DNA of 64,000 bases from Dryococelus australis (Eukaryota > Arthropoda > Insecta > Phasmatodea > Phasmatidae). Below are positions 47,166 through 59,254 of the stretch, one piece after another. Each line of letters starts with the position of its first letter. Positions within the stretch are counted from its first letter, which is position 1. Below the pieces are notes generated by a model that did no database searches, had not been told where the DNA came from, and was given only the letters and a program-made list of their open reading frames with translations. Made by a program: the position numbers and the translations under genes. Location of the stretch: positions 309,693,666 to 309,757,665 of the forward strand of contig CM057009.1 in NCBI GenBank assembly GCA_029891345.1. Reading direction: 5' to 3'.

Positions 47166-48900
47166 TGGAATGAATGGTTATTCATATAACCATCGCAGTG
47201 AGAATTTTTATGCATATATCTGACGTGCAGCCACTTGATTACACAACATTTCTCTATTTACCAAAACAATGTCACTGAGTGCCGCATTACTACACTCTAT
47301 CATGAGTAATGTGTACCGTAATGCACACGTGTCAGCACGACTCTAGATGGTTTGCCATTTGCTAAGGTTTGTAATAAGACAGCAGGTCTAAAAGGGCACT
47401 GGCTCAGTGCTCATCACAACTGACAGCTCAACAGAAAGTTCGCTTTATGAAGTTAGTATCGGTTAGATACTTCTGTGCAATATACAGTCCCTTCATTGTC
47501 TACCTGCCGAGTCTACCTGCCAGGTAATTAAAGTAAACATGTTAATTATCCTTGTAACGTTGTAGTACAAACTAATTATTCTAAGCTTTTACAATGTAAT
47601 GTTCAAACATTTGATTTTATAAGGTAGAGGACTACACTTATTAAGGTTTCGTTGTCTTTTTTTAACAGTATCATAATAAATCTGTATTACCTCAGTCGAT
47701 AATTTGCCTGCAGCAAATGCAGTTAGATACTAATGTCCGAGTTATTTAATTGTGGTTTTATGACTAAAATAAAAATTAATGATGATTTCGTTTGAAGCTA
47801 CTAGTAATGCGATTGTGCAATGAGTGTAATCCACATAATCCAAGACAGTGCTCCACCTCTGTGGTAACTAGTCAACACACTTTCCAAATAAGCAACTATG
47901 CAGTTTTGGTCTGCATATATGAACAAATGAAAAATACCCAGTTGTCAGCTTATAGCTACTGCGTGTTCATGTTGCATCCCTCTTAGGCATTAGTATGCAC
48001 AATTTTCAAAGTCCACATACTGATATCTCGAGAACAATTAACGTGAGCGAGCTCCAACAAGACGACCTTTTTTGTTAATTTTTATATGCTGATTACATTA
48101 TACTTATGAAACATGACCCACAGTACAGAGTTTATAAATAAAAGGCCAAAAGAGTGTGTCGACCCCATTTAGGTACTGAAGGTGGAATGATATTACCACC
48201 ATATTCCCACAGGGTCAATATCTCCAGTTTCTTTAGCATCTTCAAATATTGGTTGCGTAATCTCACACTGTTTCTGATACTGCTAATGAAATTTAATTTA
48301 AATTTATATTTTCAGTGACCCATAATTTACATGATTGTGACTTTGTTGACAAAAACCAAATTACATTTCCGACTTACTTTCTCGTAAGGAATCGTCTCCA
48401 TAAATCATCACATTCCGTCCTGACTCATCCCATATATCACCATTATATTACTTGGTAGCTGTAATTTATGTTATAATATGAGCTTCGCGTTATACCTAAT
48501 ACAGGGAAACATAATTTTGTGGTTATTCTTATTAAATATTTGGTGACAGACGAAAATCAAAGATGATGGCCCGGAACAACATATTTGTCCAAAATGTCGT
48601 CAGGTGTGTGTGTGTGTATATATATATATGTGTATATATAATATTTCAAACTGTGGTCTTTATACATAAGAAAATGTATTTACAATTCGCTGAAATATGC
48701 ACACCAAGGATACTACAGAGATGTAATATTCTTATTAAAATATGATTTTGTGTCAGAAAACCTTAAGTGCAATTTCTATTTCTACTGTAAGTAAAATAAG
48801 GCCTTAACGTCAACTTCATACGCGAGTCTTACTGAAGAGTCTCACAGTGCCAGTGTGAAATTTAAAACGGTCGTCATTAAAAAAAAAACATTGGTTACAG
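47166..48900. other. Intron 2, 3' end
   Basis: No supported gene. A GT/TA microsatellite lies at 48604-48640. Small open frames are unsupported. Confidence 0.5.
48604..48640. repeat. GT/TA microsatellite
   Basis: GTGTGTGTGTG followed by TATATATATATATGTGTATA. Confidence 0.9.
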
Positions 48901-49069
48901 GTTCAAACTGGATGGGATAGAGCGGAACCCGAATGTCCCAGACCAAGCTGAAGTCATCCCTTACACCGTCGTTGGCTCCCAGTTCTACAAACACAGGCTG
49001 CTCCTCATCATGCTCATACCGCAGAACAACATCGCGTTCCCCAACAACACGCTCACTCCGGTCGAGAGG
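48901..49069 (+). CDS. Secreted-protein gene, third coding exon
   Basis: The acceptor is GGTTACAG at 48893-48900 and the donor GTAAAC at 49070. The exon enters in phase 2, completing an AGG codon, and leaves in phase 0. It encodes residues 86-142: RFKLDGIERNPNVPDQAEVI, PYTVVGSQFYKHRLLLIMLI, PQNNIAFPNNTLTPVER. One sequon is present (N134-N-T). GC content is well above the flanking introns, as expected for a conserved exon. It is open from splice site to splice site and closed just outside. The frame lacks an internal ATG start, which is why it is easily missed. Confidence 0.85.
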
Positions 49070-50546
49070 GTAAACACAAGTTCATTTTGCTTTTGTGACA
49101 CTTGCAATTATTGCAAACATTGTGGACAACAATGAGTTTTAAAACAAGGTAAGTTTAGGTTTCGGTGTCATGGACCTAGTAGTTAGGTGTTTCCAGGTGG
49201 AAATCCATTTTGGGCCCCCAGCACTTAACTGATTTATCTAAATTTTAACTATCTCCGATAGTGTTGCCAAGTTTGCCAAACGCTTGTAAACCCTGCCTCG
49301 CCATCAACAGGAAAAATTCCTTAAACTCGGTTAAGCATTTATTTCTCGCGTTAATATATTTTGTAGATCTATGTGGTTTACATCATGCGTTATCGTATAG
49401 GATTAATATATACATCCATTATTCACTATAAAATATGTCAAAAAATTGCCTACATCACCCCAAGAATTTGCTCTCCGATGATAAAGTGTTATACTCGTGT
49501 GGCGAAATGGCGAAACTGCCGGACTGCTAATAGAAAGTTCTTTCAAAAACATGGACGTGGCTCAATGTACGAGCTCTGAATCGGTATACAAGTGGTTTCA
49601 ATCCCAATGTAACCAGGAATCCCCGTCCCGTCGTAATAGCATTTTTGTCCATTATCGTGCGACGTCGAATTCAAACACCAATCTTCTTTTATTTCCATCT
49701 GTTGATAAAGCCTCGTCGGTTATTAGAGTTTTGTAAGTTTACATGACAGGGGCAACTTCCCGGAATAATTCATCCTCCTTAGTGTTCATCAGGAAATATA
49801 CCCATCATGCATCATGCACTTATGCCTCCTACCTAATCAAATCATGTTTTTAGTTATGTTTAATAGTTCTAGTGTTATATCATGTAACTCTAAATTAATA
49901 CTATTGTAATTATTTGGAAAATAAACGACTGCTCGAGTTAATTGTATGTGGCCTTCCATATTACTATTTCCATAACCTATATGTAACATTGAGTTAATAA
50001 ATTTCGGAGGTATATTTAGGATGTAATTTTTCGATGATGGTAACTTCCAACATGACGAATTAAACAGGACACCATTGTATTTAGTGCACACAATAAGTAC
50101 GACCAGCGATTTTAGTTTCAAGCATATTTGAAATACTTAATAATATTTGTTTGCTAAAATTTTAAATTATTTTCGGCAGCAAATAAAATATGAAATAAAA
50201 GTTTTATTTTCCAGGCGATGCCATATTTTATGGCGGGCAAAAGTAGATACAGGTAAGAGAATTTAATACTTACATTATATAGGAACTGCAAGAACAGCAA
50301 TTATGATTTAAATTTGCCTAATGATTAGGTATTTATGACACTTTAGCCTTAAATATGTATTTATAGTGCCGCCGTTTTAAAAATGTGTTCCTTTTATACG
50401 TAAATTATGTAAGGTTGTGTGGCTTAACGAAGCAGCAATTTATGCCAAATGTTATTGGAATCGACTATATTTCAAGTAGTGTTAACAACTAACTGGTGGA
50501 CAAACGAGGTTGCGAATTAGAGTACACGATGCTCTCTATACATACT
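49070..50546. other. Intron 3, non-coding part
   Basis: No gene. A box-B-like GGTTTCAATCCC at about 49592 hints at another tRNA-derived repeat, but the element could not be delimited. Confidence 0.45.
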
Positions 50547-50558
50547 CCCAGAATATTG

Positions 50559-50722
50559 CTGGGAAGATATTTGGGTGGTTCTTAACAGCGAGGTCTTTAG
50601 AACCGATGAGGGGGAAGCGAGTTATGTAGCAGCACCAGAATGAAGGGGCGGAGGAAAAGGGGAGATCCCCGAGAAAACTCTCTGACCAGCGGCATCGCCT
50701 GGCTCAATTCCCACATGCAAGG
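50559..50722 (-). mobile_element. SINE family A, 5'-truncated copy
   Basis: An exact 11-bp duplication, CCAGAATATTG, flanks it at 50548-50558 and 50723-50733. It keeps the body (GGGGATCTCCCCTTTTCC region) and the GTTAAGAACCACCC tail but lacks the tRNA head. Truncation at the 5' end together with a target duplication shows LINE-type reverse transcription that stopped early. Confidence 0.9.
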
Positions 50723-50733
50723 CCAGAATATTG

Positions 50734-51500
50734 AGATTGGTTGAAAAATGTGTAGTGATTTAATATATATATTATAACAAAAATAACTTTATGTGACACC
50801 ATTTTGAAAATAAGAAAAGTTAAATTCAAATCTGTTACATAGTTTTGTACATATAGCATACTAAGTTGAAACGTTTTTACTACTGTCATTAGGAAAATAA
50901 GAGACATGCACACTTAAAACATATGAAATAATATTGCCCTACCACAATACAACTTTTTCGCCAAATTTGAAATAAATCGGTTGATTGTTTCCAGAGATAC
51001 AACACAAAAACTCTGTTATTTAATGTGGTGCTATCTTACAAATTGGCTGACAAGTGTTTCATATATTATGCTTGTAATATATACTGCAAAATACTAAATT
51101 TGGTTTAAATTGGTCAAACAGTATGGTAGTTATTCAAAATATACATAACACATTTGTATGGCCACCATTTTGCAAGAAAGTGCCTCAGAAATTTAAAGAA
51201 CTCAGGTTTGCACGGCCTTTGATAGTATTGCTTGTATGCCGAAACTGGCTAGAATTGGTAGAGTAGCTTTCGAGATATAACAAAATCTTTATTATTTCAT
51301 GTGGTGTTGTTTTACAAAATGTTTGATCGACAACAATTGCCAAGTTCAAATTTAATGCTTGCACCTTGCGCTGTGAACGTACAAAATTTGGTTTAAATTG
51401 GTTGAATGATTTCCGAGATATGACATTTCACCCTAAATTTTAAAATAGTCGCCACTTTGAAAGTTAGCTCCCGGCATGGTCTAAAACTATAAAAGTCAGA
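50734..51500. repeat. Degenerate ~140-bp tandem repeats
   Basis: AAATTTGGTTTAAATTGGTT and variants followed by TTTCCGAGATA recur at about 50963, 51096, 51241 and 51384. CACCATTTTG and ATGTGGTGxTxTxTTACAAA motifs recur at about twice that spacing, giving a roughly 280-bp higher-order unit. Strongly diverged. Non-coding. Confidence 0.6.
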
Positions 51501-52142
51501 TATGCTTATTTAGTACTACATGTATACCGTGTTTGCTGAAATTCCATTTGTGTGTTTAAAAATTGAAAGAGGGGAATGCATACATGCAGACACACATAAC
51601 ACACACACAGGAACACATAGAGGAAATTGATTTCATAAGTATTTCTTTCCTTCGGAAAGTAAGCAAAATATATGATATATAACTTATATATATATGTATA
51701 GATAACAATTGCAATGCATTATGTAAAGTTAACTTCACATTTGTTTCATTGCAAATTAATTATTAGCACCATCACCAACAAAATAAAACATTCTATGCAA
51801 TTTACCGAAGCACATAAAATAAACAGACGTAACACTAGGTGGCAAGCAGAGCAAATGCACTGCAAAGAGCAATACAGTGTTGGAGTTATTTCTTTCGTCC
51901 AACATACAAATGTGATGGACCTTCACAGTAGTCAGGCACCGTCTGGTTTTCTAATGATTAAAGTCGATATCACTTGCCAAATGGTCACAGATGGCAGATG
52001 TCAACTCAAGTTTCCACCAGTCACGAATTTGTTGCTTCATCTCAAATAGTTTTTGAAATTTTGCCAATAACTGCTTGTAATTCCCAAGTGGGTTCGTCGA
52101 CAGGTCATTTTGTAGAAATGTTTGACAGCGCTAACATTTTTA
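51501..52142. other. Intron 3, non-coding part
   Basis: Short CA-type simple sequence near 51590. The 111-codon frame at 51714-52049 has no recognised motifs. Confidence 0.45.
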
Positions 52143-53425
52143 CGAGGGTGATTCAAAATTTAAGGTAACATGTGTTCTCACAAGTGTATCGTATTTCTCC
52201 TCTTGTTTGAATTATCCACCAGGTCGTAGCAGAAAATCGCAGCTTTTTCACACAGCTATTAGATAACAGATATGCTGCGCCAGACTCTAGCAATATCAGT
52301 TGTAAGATAACCGCATTCACAGAAACATTGTCAAACGTGGAACTCATAGGGTGATCAGATTTTTGCGTCCAAAGGGTACCTCACTAGCCGAAATTAATCG
52401 TCAACTTGTTGAGGTACACAGTGCTGATGTCATATCACGGAGACAGGTGTGGTTTTGGTGGATAGAGTTCGATAATAGCAATTCATATGTGCAAGGTGCG
52501 AAACAATGTGGTCGTTTAAGCATATACATCACAGATGAAATTACACGTCGTATCGTAGATCTGATTCAGGACGAACATCGCGTTCGACTTGGAGCTATCG
52601 CTAAGTAACTGAACATATCAGTGGGCAGTTGGTTCAATATCATTCATGAGCAACCTGACTGCCGAAATACATGTTCATGCTGGGTTCCAAGAGAACTCAC
52701 AGGTCACAAAGCCGCTAGGATTGGATTGTCTCGCATACACTTGATGTGGTTTAATGAGGAAGGAGTTCAGTTCATGCCCCATTTTATTATAGAGGTTAAA
52801 ACACGGGTGCACCATGTAACACCAGAGACGAAGCAAGCATCCATGTCATGTAAACATATCGTCCCCAACTTCCACGAAACTCAGAACAGCTCTATCCAGC
52901 AATAAAGGTATGGCGATGGTATTTTGGGCAATAAAAGCGTGCTTATGGTTAATTTCCTTGACAGGGGAGAGAAAGTGAATGCTTGAGCTATTGTCACATG
53001 CTGGGGCGGTTGTGGGAGGTAATTTGCAGAAAACAGCACTGACTTCTCGTAATAGGCATTGTGCTACTGCACGACAAAGCCCGACCGCACTTAGCCACAG
53101 GAATACTCCATACAGCCCCCAAAATGGCTTTTAGCGATTTCCATCATTTCGGACATTTAAAGAAGCACCTGGATGATATGCGATTCACAACCGACATAGA
53201 AAATCAGCAAGCCGCATGGTGTTGCTTCAGGGACTGGGCGTAGATTTCTTCTATGCTGGCATAGATGCCTTGGCGTACTGTTGGAACAAATGTTTGGACA
53301 AGTGTGGTGACTATGTTGAAACGTAATTTGGAACAGTACTACACCTCTGTTTACTTGTGTATCTGCCTGTACAATAAATTTTGTCCATGAGAACTCTTAG
53401 TATCTTACCTCTTGAATCAGCCTCG
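52143..53425 (+). mobile_element. Mariner element, full-length but inactive
   Basis: The element is flanked by TA and bounded by inverted ends: CGAGGGTGATTCAAAATTTA on the left and, on the opposite strand, CGAGGCTGATTCAAGAGGTA on the right. Its length of 1283 bp is the normal mariner length. It encodes a broken DD34D transposase (next entry). Confidence 0.93.
52345..53345 (+). pseudogene. Mariner DD34D transposase, SETMAR-like type, broken
   Basis: The N-terminal DNA-binding region is well preserved: VIRFLRPKGTSLAEINRQLV, SRRQVWFWWIEFD, DEITRRIVDLIQDEHRVRLG. It is cut by a TAA near 52606 and then continues NIIHEQPDC and CSCWVPRELTGHKAARI. The motif that should carry the first catalytic D (usually GDETW) reads EVKTRVHHVTPETKQASM, so that residue is lost. 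After frameshifts, LLHDKARPH keeps the second D and FSDFHHFGHLKKHL the third. Multiple stops and frameshifts mean it is dead. The 64-codon minus frame at 52153-52347 is a shadow. Confidence 0.93.
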
Positions 53426-53915
53426 TATATACAAAAGCTTTTAAACTACAGCAGTAGACACTAATTAAAATGATCGCCGACTGCGAAATAACTGTGGACT
53501 TACACATACGCAAAATTACGCTCATAAGGTAGGTCCAATTTGAAATGGCTATGCAGGTAACACGAGTTCCATACCTAGTCGTATGGATCATCGAGTAAAC
53601 AGCTGCCCTCATATAAGAAAGATGGTCACAAAAACCTGAAGTATGGGTGCATCGCAATCGGAATGCTTCAAAGAAGGCCAAGCATAATAGTGCCGCAAAC
53701 TTAATGTGCTGTAGCCAGATAAACTGGTTTATGCATCACTGCAGAGGCTGCTAGTTGTTAAAACTTACAGAAGTCCGCATATCATAATACGCACTGCAAC
53801 AAATACAGGTGTGATTGTTTCTTTCTCATAATTCAACAGTGGCCCATTTGTTTCTCTGCATCCCATTTCCTTAGTGTCTATTTTTAGAAAGAACTCAGAA
53901 ACGGAATCATTAATT
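53426..53915. other. Intron 3, between two transposons
   Basis: Nothing recognised. Confidence 0.5.
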
Positions 53916-55322
53916 CAGGGTCATCGAAAAAAGTGTCTGTGATTTCTCACTAATATAACTAAGTCCGTATCTAAGGTAAATTATTTATAAATATACCAAA
54001 CTATGCCGAAACTCTCCAAGTTTTACAACATACGTAGAATGTTTCGGTATGAGCTCCCACCATTGTACGGCAAACATCTAGGTGGTAGTCGGTCTCCGTC
54101 CATGTGCGGTGAATCATGTTGAAGACACATTCACTGTCGTTGCAACGATTCTCTCTCTTAAATGTCGCAGAGCCCGGATTTTTTTAGCGTAAACAATGTT
54201 CTTCAGATAACTCCAGAAGAACTCCATACGAGTCAGATCAGGGCTTCTAGGTGGCAACAAAGTAAAACCATTTCTTCCAATCCAATGCCCGGGGAGTCTG
54301 TTATTGTGAGTTTCATGCACGCTCATTCTGTAATGAGGTGGTGCTCCGTCTTGCTGACAGTTTGCACTTACGCCGTGTTCCCTTTCAATGTAGTCAATAT
54401 TGGGACAACCGAAATATGAGCGCCATTATGGCACCTGATCTCGCCCCCTCTCTAAATAATAGGAAAAAAATATCATCAATTTGAGAGAAAATATAAAGAT
54501 CTAACATGTCCAGAAATGCGGCACCTGTATCCATGTTCTCAACAAACATGAATGGACCTAAAACATGGTCATGCATTAATTAGCCCACACCATACATTTA
54601 CATTGGGCGAATCACGAACGTACACGAAAACACATTTATGATTGTTACCACAGCTGTTTATGTGGAAACATGCTTCATCACTAAAAAAAAAATCGTTTGA
54701 GGTAACGTTCACCTTTGTCTATTGCACTCAGCATCGGTATAGCGAAATCGACTTGTTAAGGTCAGTCTGTTTTCCTAATTGAGTGTCTCATTTGGCTTTT
54801 GTAAGCATGAAGCCTTAGAGGTTTATGTAGTACATTGTCAGTTGATGTTTTAGGAAGAGAAAGTTTCAAACTGCGTCGCACGATGGACTTTATAGGGCTA
54901 CGTAAAAATAGCAGTCTCACATGCTCCAGGTTATTTTCCGATGTGCCTAGTCGGCCTGGTGATTTCCTAATATTCACATTTTCAGTTTGTTTAAACTGTT
55001 TATACCAACAAAGAATGATTTTATCTGTAGTTGGATATTCTCCATATGTATACCGAAAATGACGCTACACTGCAACAATCGATTTAAACTCTGCATACCA
55101 CAGCACACGCTGCACTTTCTGCTGTACACTCGCCATGATTGCAGTGTCGCGACTGACTGGCGGTATGGAGTCTGCGCATGCTCCCAGCGACTTCAGTGTC
55201 ACTTGCAATGACAAATACCAAAATTCATGCGGTTTTCTTATGGTTTCTTGTTGTGTTAAGAGGTTGCTTATTAATCGTACAATTTATATCTGAAATCACT
55301 GACACCATTTTAGATGACCCTG
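53916..55322 (-). mobile_element. DNA transposon with CAGGGTCATC inverted ends, near complete
   Basis: The left end CAGGGTCATCGAAAAAAGTG then TCTGTGATTTC is matched in inverted orientation by the right end CAGGGTCATCTAAAATGGTG then TCAGTGATTTC. The element is about 1.4 kb and contains one transposase reading toward the low coordinate. The flanking target duplication was not clear. Confidence 0.88.
54028..55136 (-). pseudogene. Tc1/mariner-superfamily DDE transposase, near full-length, broken
   Basis: The start ATG is at 55136 (complement): MASVQQKVQRVLWYAEFKSI, then a stop near 55067, FRYTYGEYPTTDK and WYKQFKQTENVNIRKSPGR form the N-terminal helix-turn-helix region typical of insect transposases of this type. 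It continues SLPKTSTDNVLHKPLRLHAY, FFSDEACFHINSCG (first catalytic D), PPRSPDLTRMEFFWSYLKN (last acidic residue) and a tail DYHLDVCRTMVGAHTE near 54045. Frameshifts and stops separate the pieces. Order and spacing fit a complete gene that decayed in place. Confidence 0.88.
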
Positions 55323-55504
55323 TATTTTATTTTGTGTTACATTTGCTGATGTGATAGTAAGAACAAAATAATTTGTAATAAATGAAGAGTTCATTTATAT
55401 TACTTTTGGTGTAGATGTTATTGTAGCTAATTACTAACTACATCATGCATCGAAATAAGTGGGGAAGATGTAGTTGGTAAGTTATGTGGTGGTATTTGTT
55501 GCAG
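55323..55504. other. Intron 3, 3' end
   Basis: Ends in a T-rich tract and TTGTTGCAG acceptor at 55496-55504. Confidence 0.7.
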
Positions 55505-55902
55505 TGTACGCTGCACTTCATGCTGTCAAAGTCGGTGGAACGGTACCAGCGCGGGGACGAGGGCACCACCTGCAACAGGCTGGCCACATTGTCATCGCAG
55601 GTGTACCGCAGGAGGCGTGCAGCGGGCCAGGAGGACTACGGCGGGCCCACAGGGGTGCCAGTTGCACCCGCCGTCGCCGACTTTATGTCCCAGGCTGAAG
55701 ACGATGGCAGCGGCCTGGCCGACGGCGAGGCCAGCTCGCTCGTCTGGAGATCAACCGACAGCGCGCCCGCCATTCCTGCCATAGAAGAGGAGCCCGCCAC
55801 ACCCGCTGTAGAAGAAGTGCCCACCCTGAACACCTCCACCGTCACCATCAACACCTCCACCCCCACTACACCAGGCGGCGACGTGGAGTTGGTGAAGCAA
55901 GT
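55505..55902 (+). CDS. Secreted-protein gene, fourth coding exon (5' part of the gene ends here)
   Basis: The acceptor is TTGTTGCAG (to 55504) and the best donor is GTGAGT at 55903; GTGTGA at 55901 is the alternative. The exon enters in phase 0. It encodes residues 143 to about 274: CTLHFMLSKSVERYQRGDEG, TTCNRLATLSSQVYRRRR, then a proline-, threonine- and acidic-rich low-complexity region (EEEPATPAVEEVPTLNTST). Cys143 and Cys165 lie in the structured part. RRRR at 177-180 looks like a furin-type cleavage site, and NTST sequons occur near the end. GC content is very high for this window. Together the exons suggest a secreted proprotein. I have a weak impression of the propeptide of an insect haem-peroxidase-like protein, but no catalytic domain is in view. 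The remaining exons must lie beyond 64 kb or were missed. Confidence 0.85.
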
Positions 55903-58009
55903 GTGAGTAGCATCTGCTCAGCTGCGTCAGCCACTTTGGCCTGGTCACGCTTCACATTTCTCTGCTGAATTCCATACTTAAACTTTACAAACTACACTAC
56001 AACCCATGCCGGAAACAACTAGCATACTAGCACCAGTAAATAACAACACGTATTTTCAGTATTTTGATAAATAAAACCCTTACTATTTTTCAATGCCACT
56101 ACTATAGTTTGGGGTTCACAGCACACCAAGGGCACTACCAAGTATTGCTTCAAAGATAAGAAATATTGTATTTGTATCAATGTATTTTCTCAAAAAGTGA
56201 ATGGCTGATGGCCGCAGTGTATAAAACTTTCATAACACCAAACAAGTTTATTTCTTTGATAACACAGCCTTTTTTAGTTTTGAAGAACTTCAAACATTCC
56301 ATCAAATATTATATCTGGAATACGAAAGCCAGTGTATTTTTAGCTGAAGTAAATAATTAGGCACAGAGGTGAGCAGGTAGTTAGAACTACGGTGTATCGT
56401 AATTGTCGCTGGGGCACCTCACCACGATTCGTATCCGATACCTGGCACGCCTGTGTTCAGAAACTTGCATAAGTGGCCCTTAGCCAGTGGACTTTCACGG
56501 AGAAATCTTTCTTCTGTCGCCACTGCAGCCCATTTCTTCTCACGTGGGCTACTCATACTCTGCATATTTATTTTACATTAACTAAAATGATGAATAGTGA
56601 GTTTTTCTTGTGGCATCACACATCACGATACAAGTGACACTAATTTAACACTAACGATTACTCCTTGTTGCATACATTTTTTTTAATTTGTGATAATTTT
56701 ATATTTACTATTTAATTATATCACAACTATAGAGTATATTAGATGTTGTAAAAAGAAGAAATCTAAAAATGAAAGGAATAGTGACATTTTCACATGGATG
56801 TGCTCAAGCACAAGAACAATGACCATCAAACCTATGCAGCAGACCTTTTTCATGACCATGTATAAGATTAATCTCATTAGTGTATTTAATTTCAATACAA
56901 ATATTAAAACTTTACTAAGACCTTTGAGAGGGACTTTGTCATTCGAGTACATTCCATTAACTATATACCACTAATATGGAAAGTATGTACACAGTTCTGT
57001 CCTGGACGTTGCGATTTCTTCCCTGTGAAATCTCAGAAATACAGGGAGTATGACAATCGAAAAAAATGCAGATTTTTTGGAAAATGTTGTTTTCTGAAAG
57101 TATAAGCTTTCTTGCAGTTTATAAACTGCACAGTACCAATGAAAGCAGCACAACACTAGTGCTTTTAGCATAATGGAGCTATTTCCATCATCGTTATCAC
57201 TTATTGCCACCAGTGCTGTCGCTTTACTCGTCCTCATGATAAGTTGCATGTGGGGAGAGGAAGGGGAGGCGTTATTCAGTATACATATCGCGTTAAAAGT
57301 AGTTTTTTTTTTTGTGAGTAAATCTCATACAAGACTGCTGTGCCAGTTTCTATTTAGCACAAAGTAATACCTTTAATCGACCCTAAAAATATGTGTATTT
57401 TCCTAATTTTGTAAGATTGGTTTGCTCTTAAAATATTGAAACCATACATCACTATTAATAAATATCTACTATAAATAATTAATATTTATTACCAGAATAA
57501 CTCAGAAATTGAAATTACAAATAAAGTTACTCAGAATGAACAATAGAATAAAAATAACTTTCAATATTGCTATTTATGATATAAATTAATAGACAAATAT
57601 AATTGCAATAGCAACAATATTTATAACAGAAGTAAATTATGCATTTTTAAAAGAAATTACGTAAATTTACCAGTTTGCAATTTATTTATGCTGGTATAAC
57701 CTTTGTAAACTAATAAATAAAGCTATCATATAAAGGTCAAATCAGATGTTTCGATACATTTTTTATATATTTTGCAAACTGTTTTTTTTTTTTTAATTTT
57801 ATTTGACTGACAAAGATCATGTTTGAATAATGGCATGAATATTTAAAACATCAGAACAAAATATTTCATTTTGTATCCAGCTCATTTATTATTTTATATT
57901 CATGTTAGTTAGCTTATCATGTAGTGATTACCCCCCTCGGTTTCTAATTAGTGGTAAAAGAACTGTTTTAAGTGTAAAATAGATAAGTAGAATGATATGC
58001 CGATTCTGA
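55903..58009. other. Intron 4, AT-rich non-coding
   Basis: No exon, transposase or defined repeat was recognised. 56366-56480 has weak tRNA-like features that were not convincing. Overlapping frames at 56690-57260 on both strands are unsupported. Confidence 0.45.
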
Positions 58010-58780
58010 GACAAGGGCATGGGGGCACGGAGCGTCGGAGCTGTTCATGCTCTGCCATACTGGTCGGCCGGCGGCCATATTGTGCACCAAGTTGGATTTC
58101 GGTGATCTTGATCTTTCACCTTGACCCCGGTGATCTGTGACCTTGAAAACCCTAAAAATCCTGAAAATTTATTAAAATAATTAATTAATTTTAGAATATA
58201 TATTTAAAAAATATTTAAAATGTATTTTAAAAATAACATTTCTGGAGGTTTCCCCACCACCTTTGCCAATTTTTTATTGGTTATTTAATCGATCGAATAC
58301 TCGTGTTCGGTAATTAATTTTTTTTTTATTTTTTTTTTTTTTCATTTTAATTTCGAACACCTACATGTTATATGGCACTAGTGTATTAATTACCGATTTA
58401 CCCTCCAAACAGTGCTAATTTCTTGGTTTTGTCGCCAAGCGAGCTATCGTTCTCTTTCGCCTGTGCTCGGCACTGCATCTTGGATTCCACTTTTAAAGCA
58501 AATGTGTTGCTAGTGTATTATTTATCGATTTAGCAACCAGGTAATTGCCATATTTGTTTATTTTTTTAAGTATAGGTGGTGCTGTCAGCACCCTTTGTAT
58601 TGTATTAAATTTTCTACACATAAGTAGTGTTAATTTCTTGATTTCGCTGTGAGCTGTCGGCACCTGCCCATTCTGTAGATTCAGCCGCCAGGCAAGCTGC
58701 CGACACCCATATTTTTATAGGCGTAGGAAAATCTGTAATTTTCATCCTATTTAAAAATAATTTTTCCAATTAGCAGTATA
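58010..58780. other. GC-richer unassigned repeat-like block
   Basis: ACCTTGACCCCGGTGATCTG and GTGACCTTGAAAACCCTAAA echo motifs at 32.15-32.3 kb. A loosely repeated phrase (GTGTTAATTTCTTGATTTCG and GTGCTAATTTCTTGGTTTTG) is spaced about 230 bp apart, near 58410 and 58637. Probably part of an old dispersed repeat. No coding content. Confidence 0.35.
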
Positions 58781-59254
58781 CCTGAATGCGTAATTTATTA
58801 AATTGATAATGTTTTATATTGAAATCTTCTATTAATACCAATCAAAAAACAATTTTCGTTTTAATGCTAGTTAAAGTATCATTCAATTTGAGTATTTATT
58901 TTGTTACCTCTCACCCCACCACTTTAGTCCGACCAATTATTCACCCTCGCTTAATACCTTAACACTACTGCACTGTCATCAGAACGTGCTAGTGTGGCGA
59001 AAGTACATAATAGGAACAATGTCGCCCCTCGGCACAGTTTCTCGTCGGATGTCAGTGGTGACAGAGCTTTCGCTCACCCGTCGTCTTTTAGCATTCTAAC
59101 TAGTAATTTCTGATACAATTCCATCAAGTCGCAGGATATTACCAATCGTGCACCTAGCACCCACATATTTTTCCGCGAAATAAAAAATCTCCTGATATTT
59201 GGGGTATCAGTTCAGGCCAGCTATCTCTCAAAGAAATGTGCTACCTCACAAAAT
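58781..59254. other. Non-coding interval
   Basis: Nothing recognised. Confidence 0.45.

Noticed and set aside
49497-49660. tRNA-like SINE head with GGTTTCAATCCC
   Set aside because: Box A is poor and no ends or duplication could be defined.
53397-53681. 94-codon minus-strand frame beside the mariner
   Set aside because: Overlaps the mariner end and has no motif; no support as a gene.
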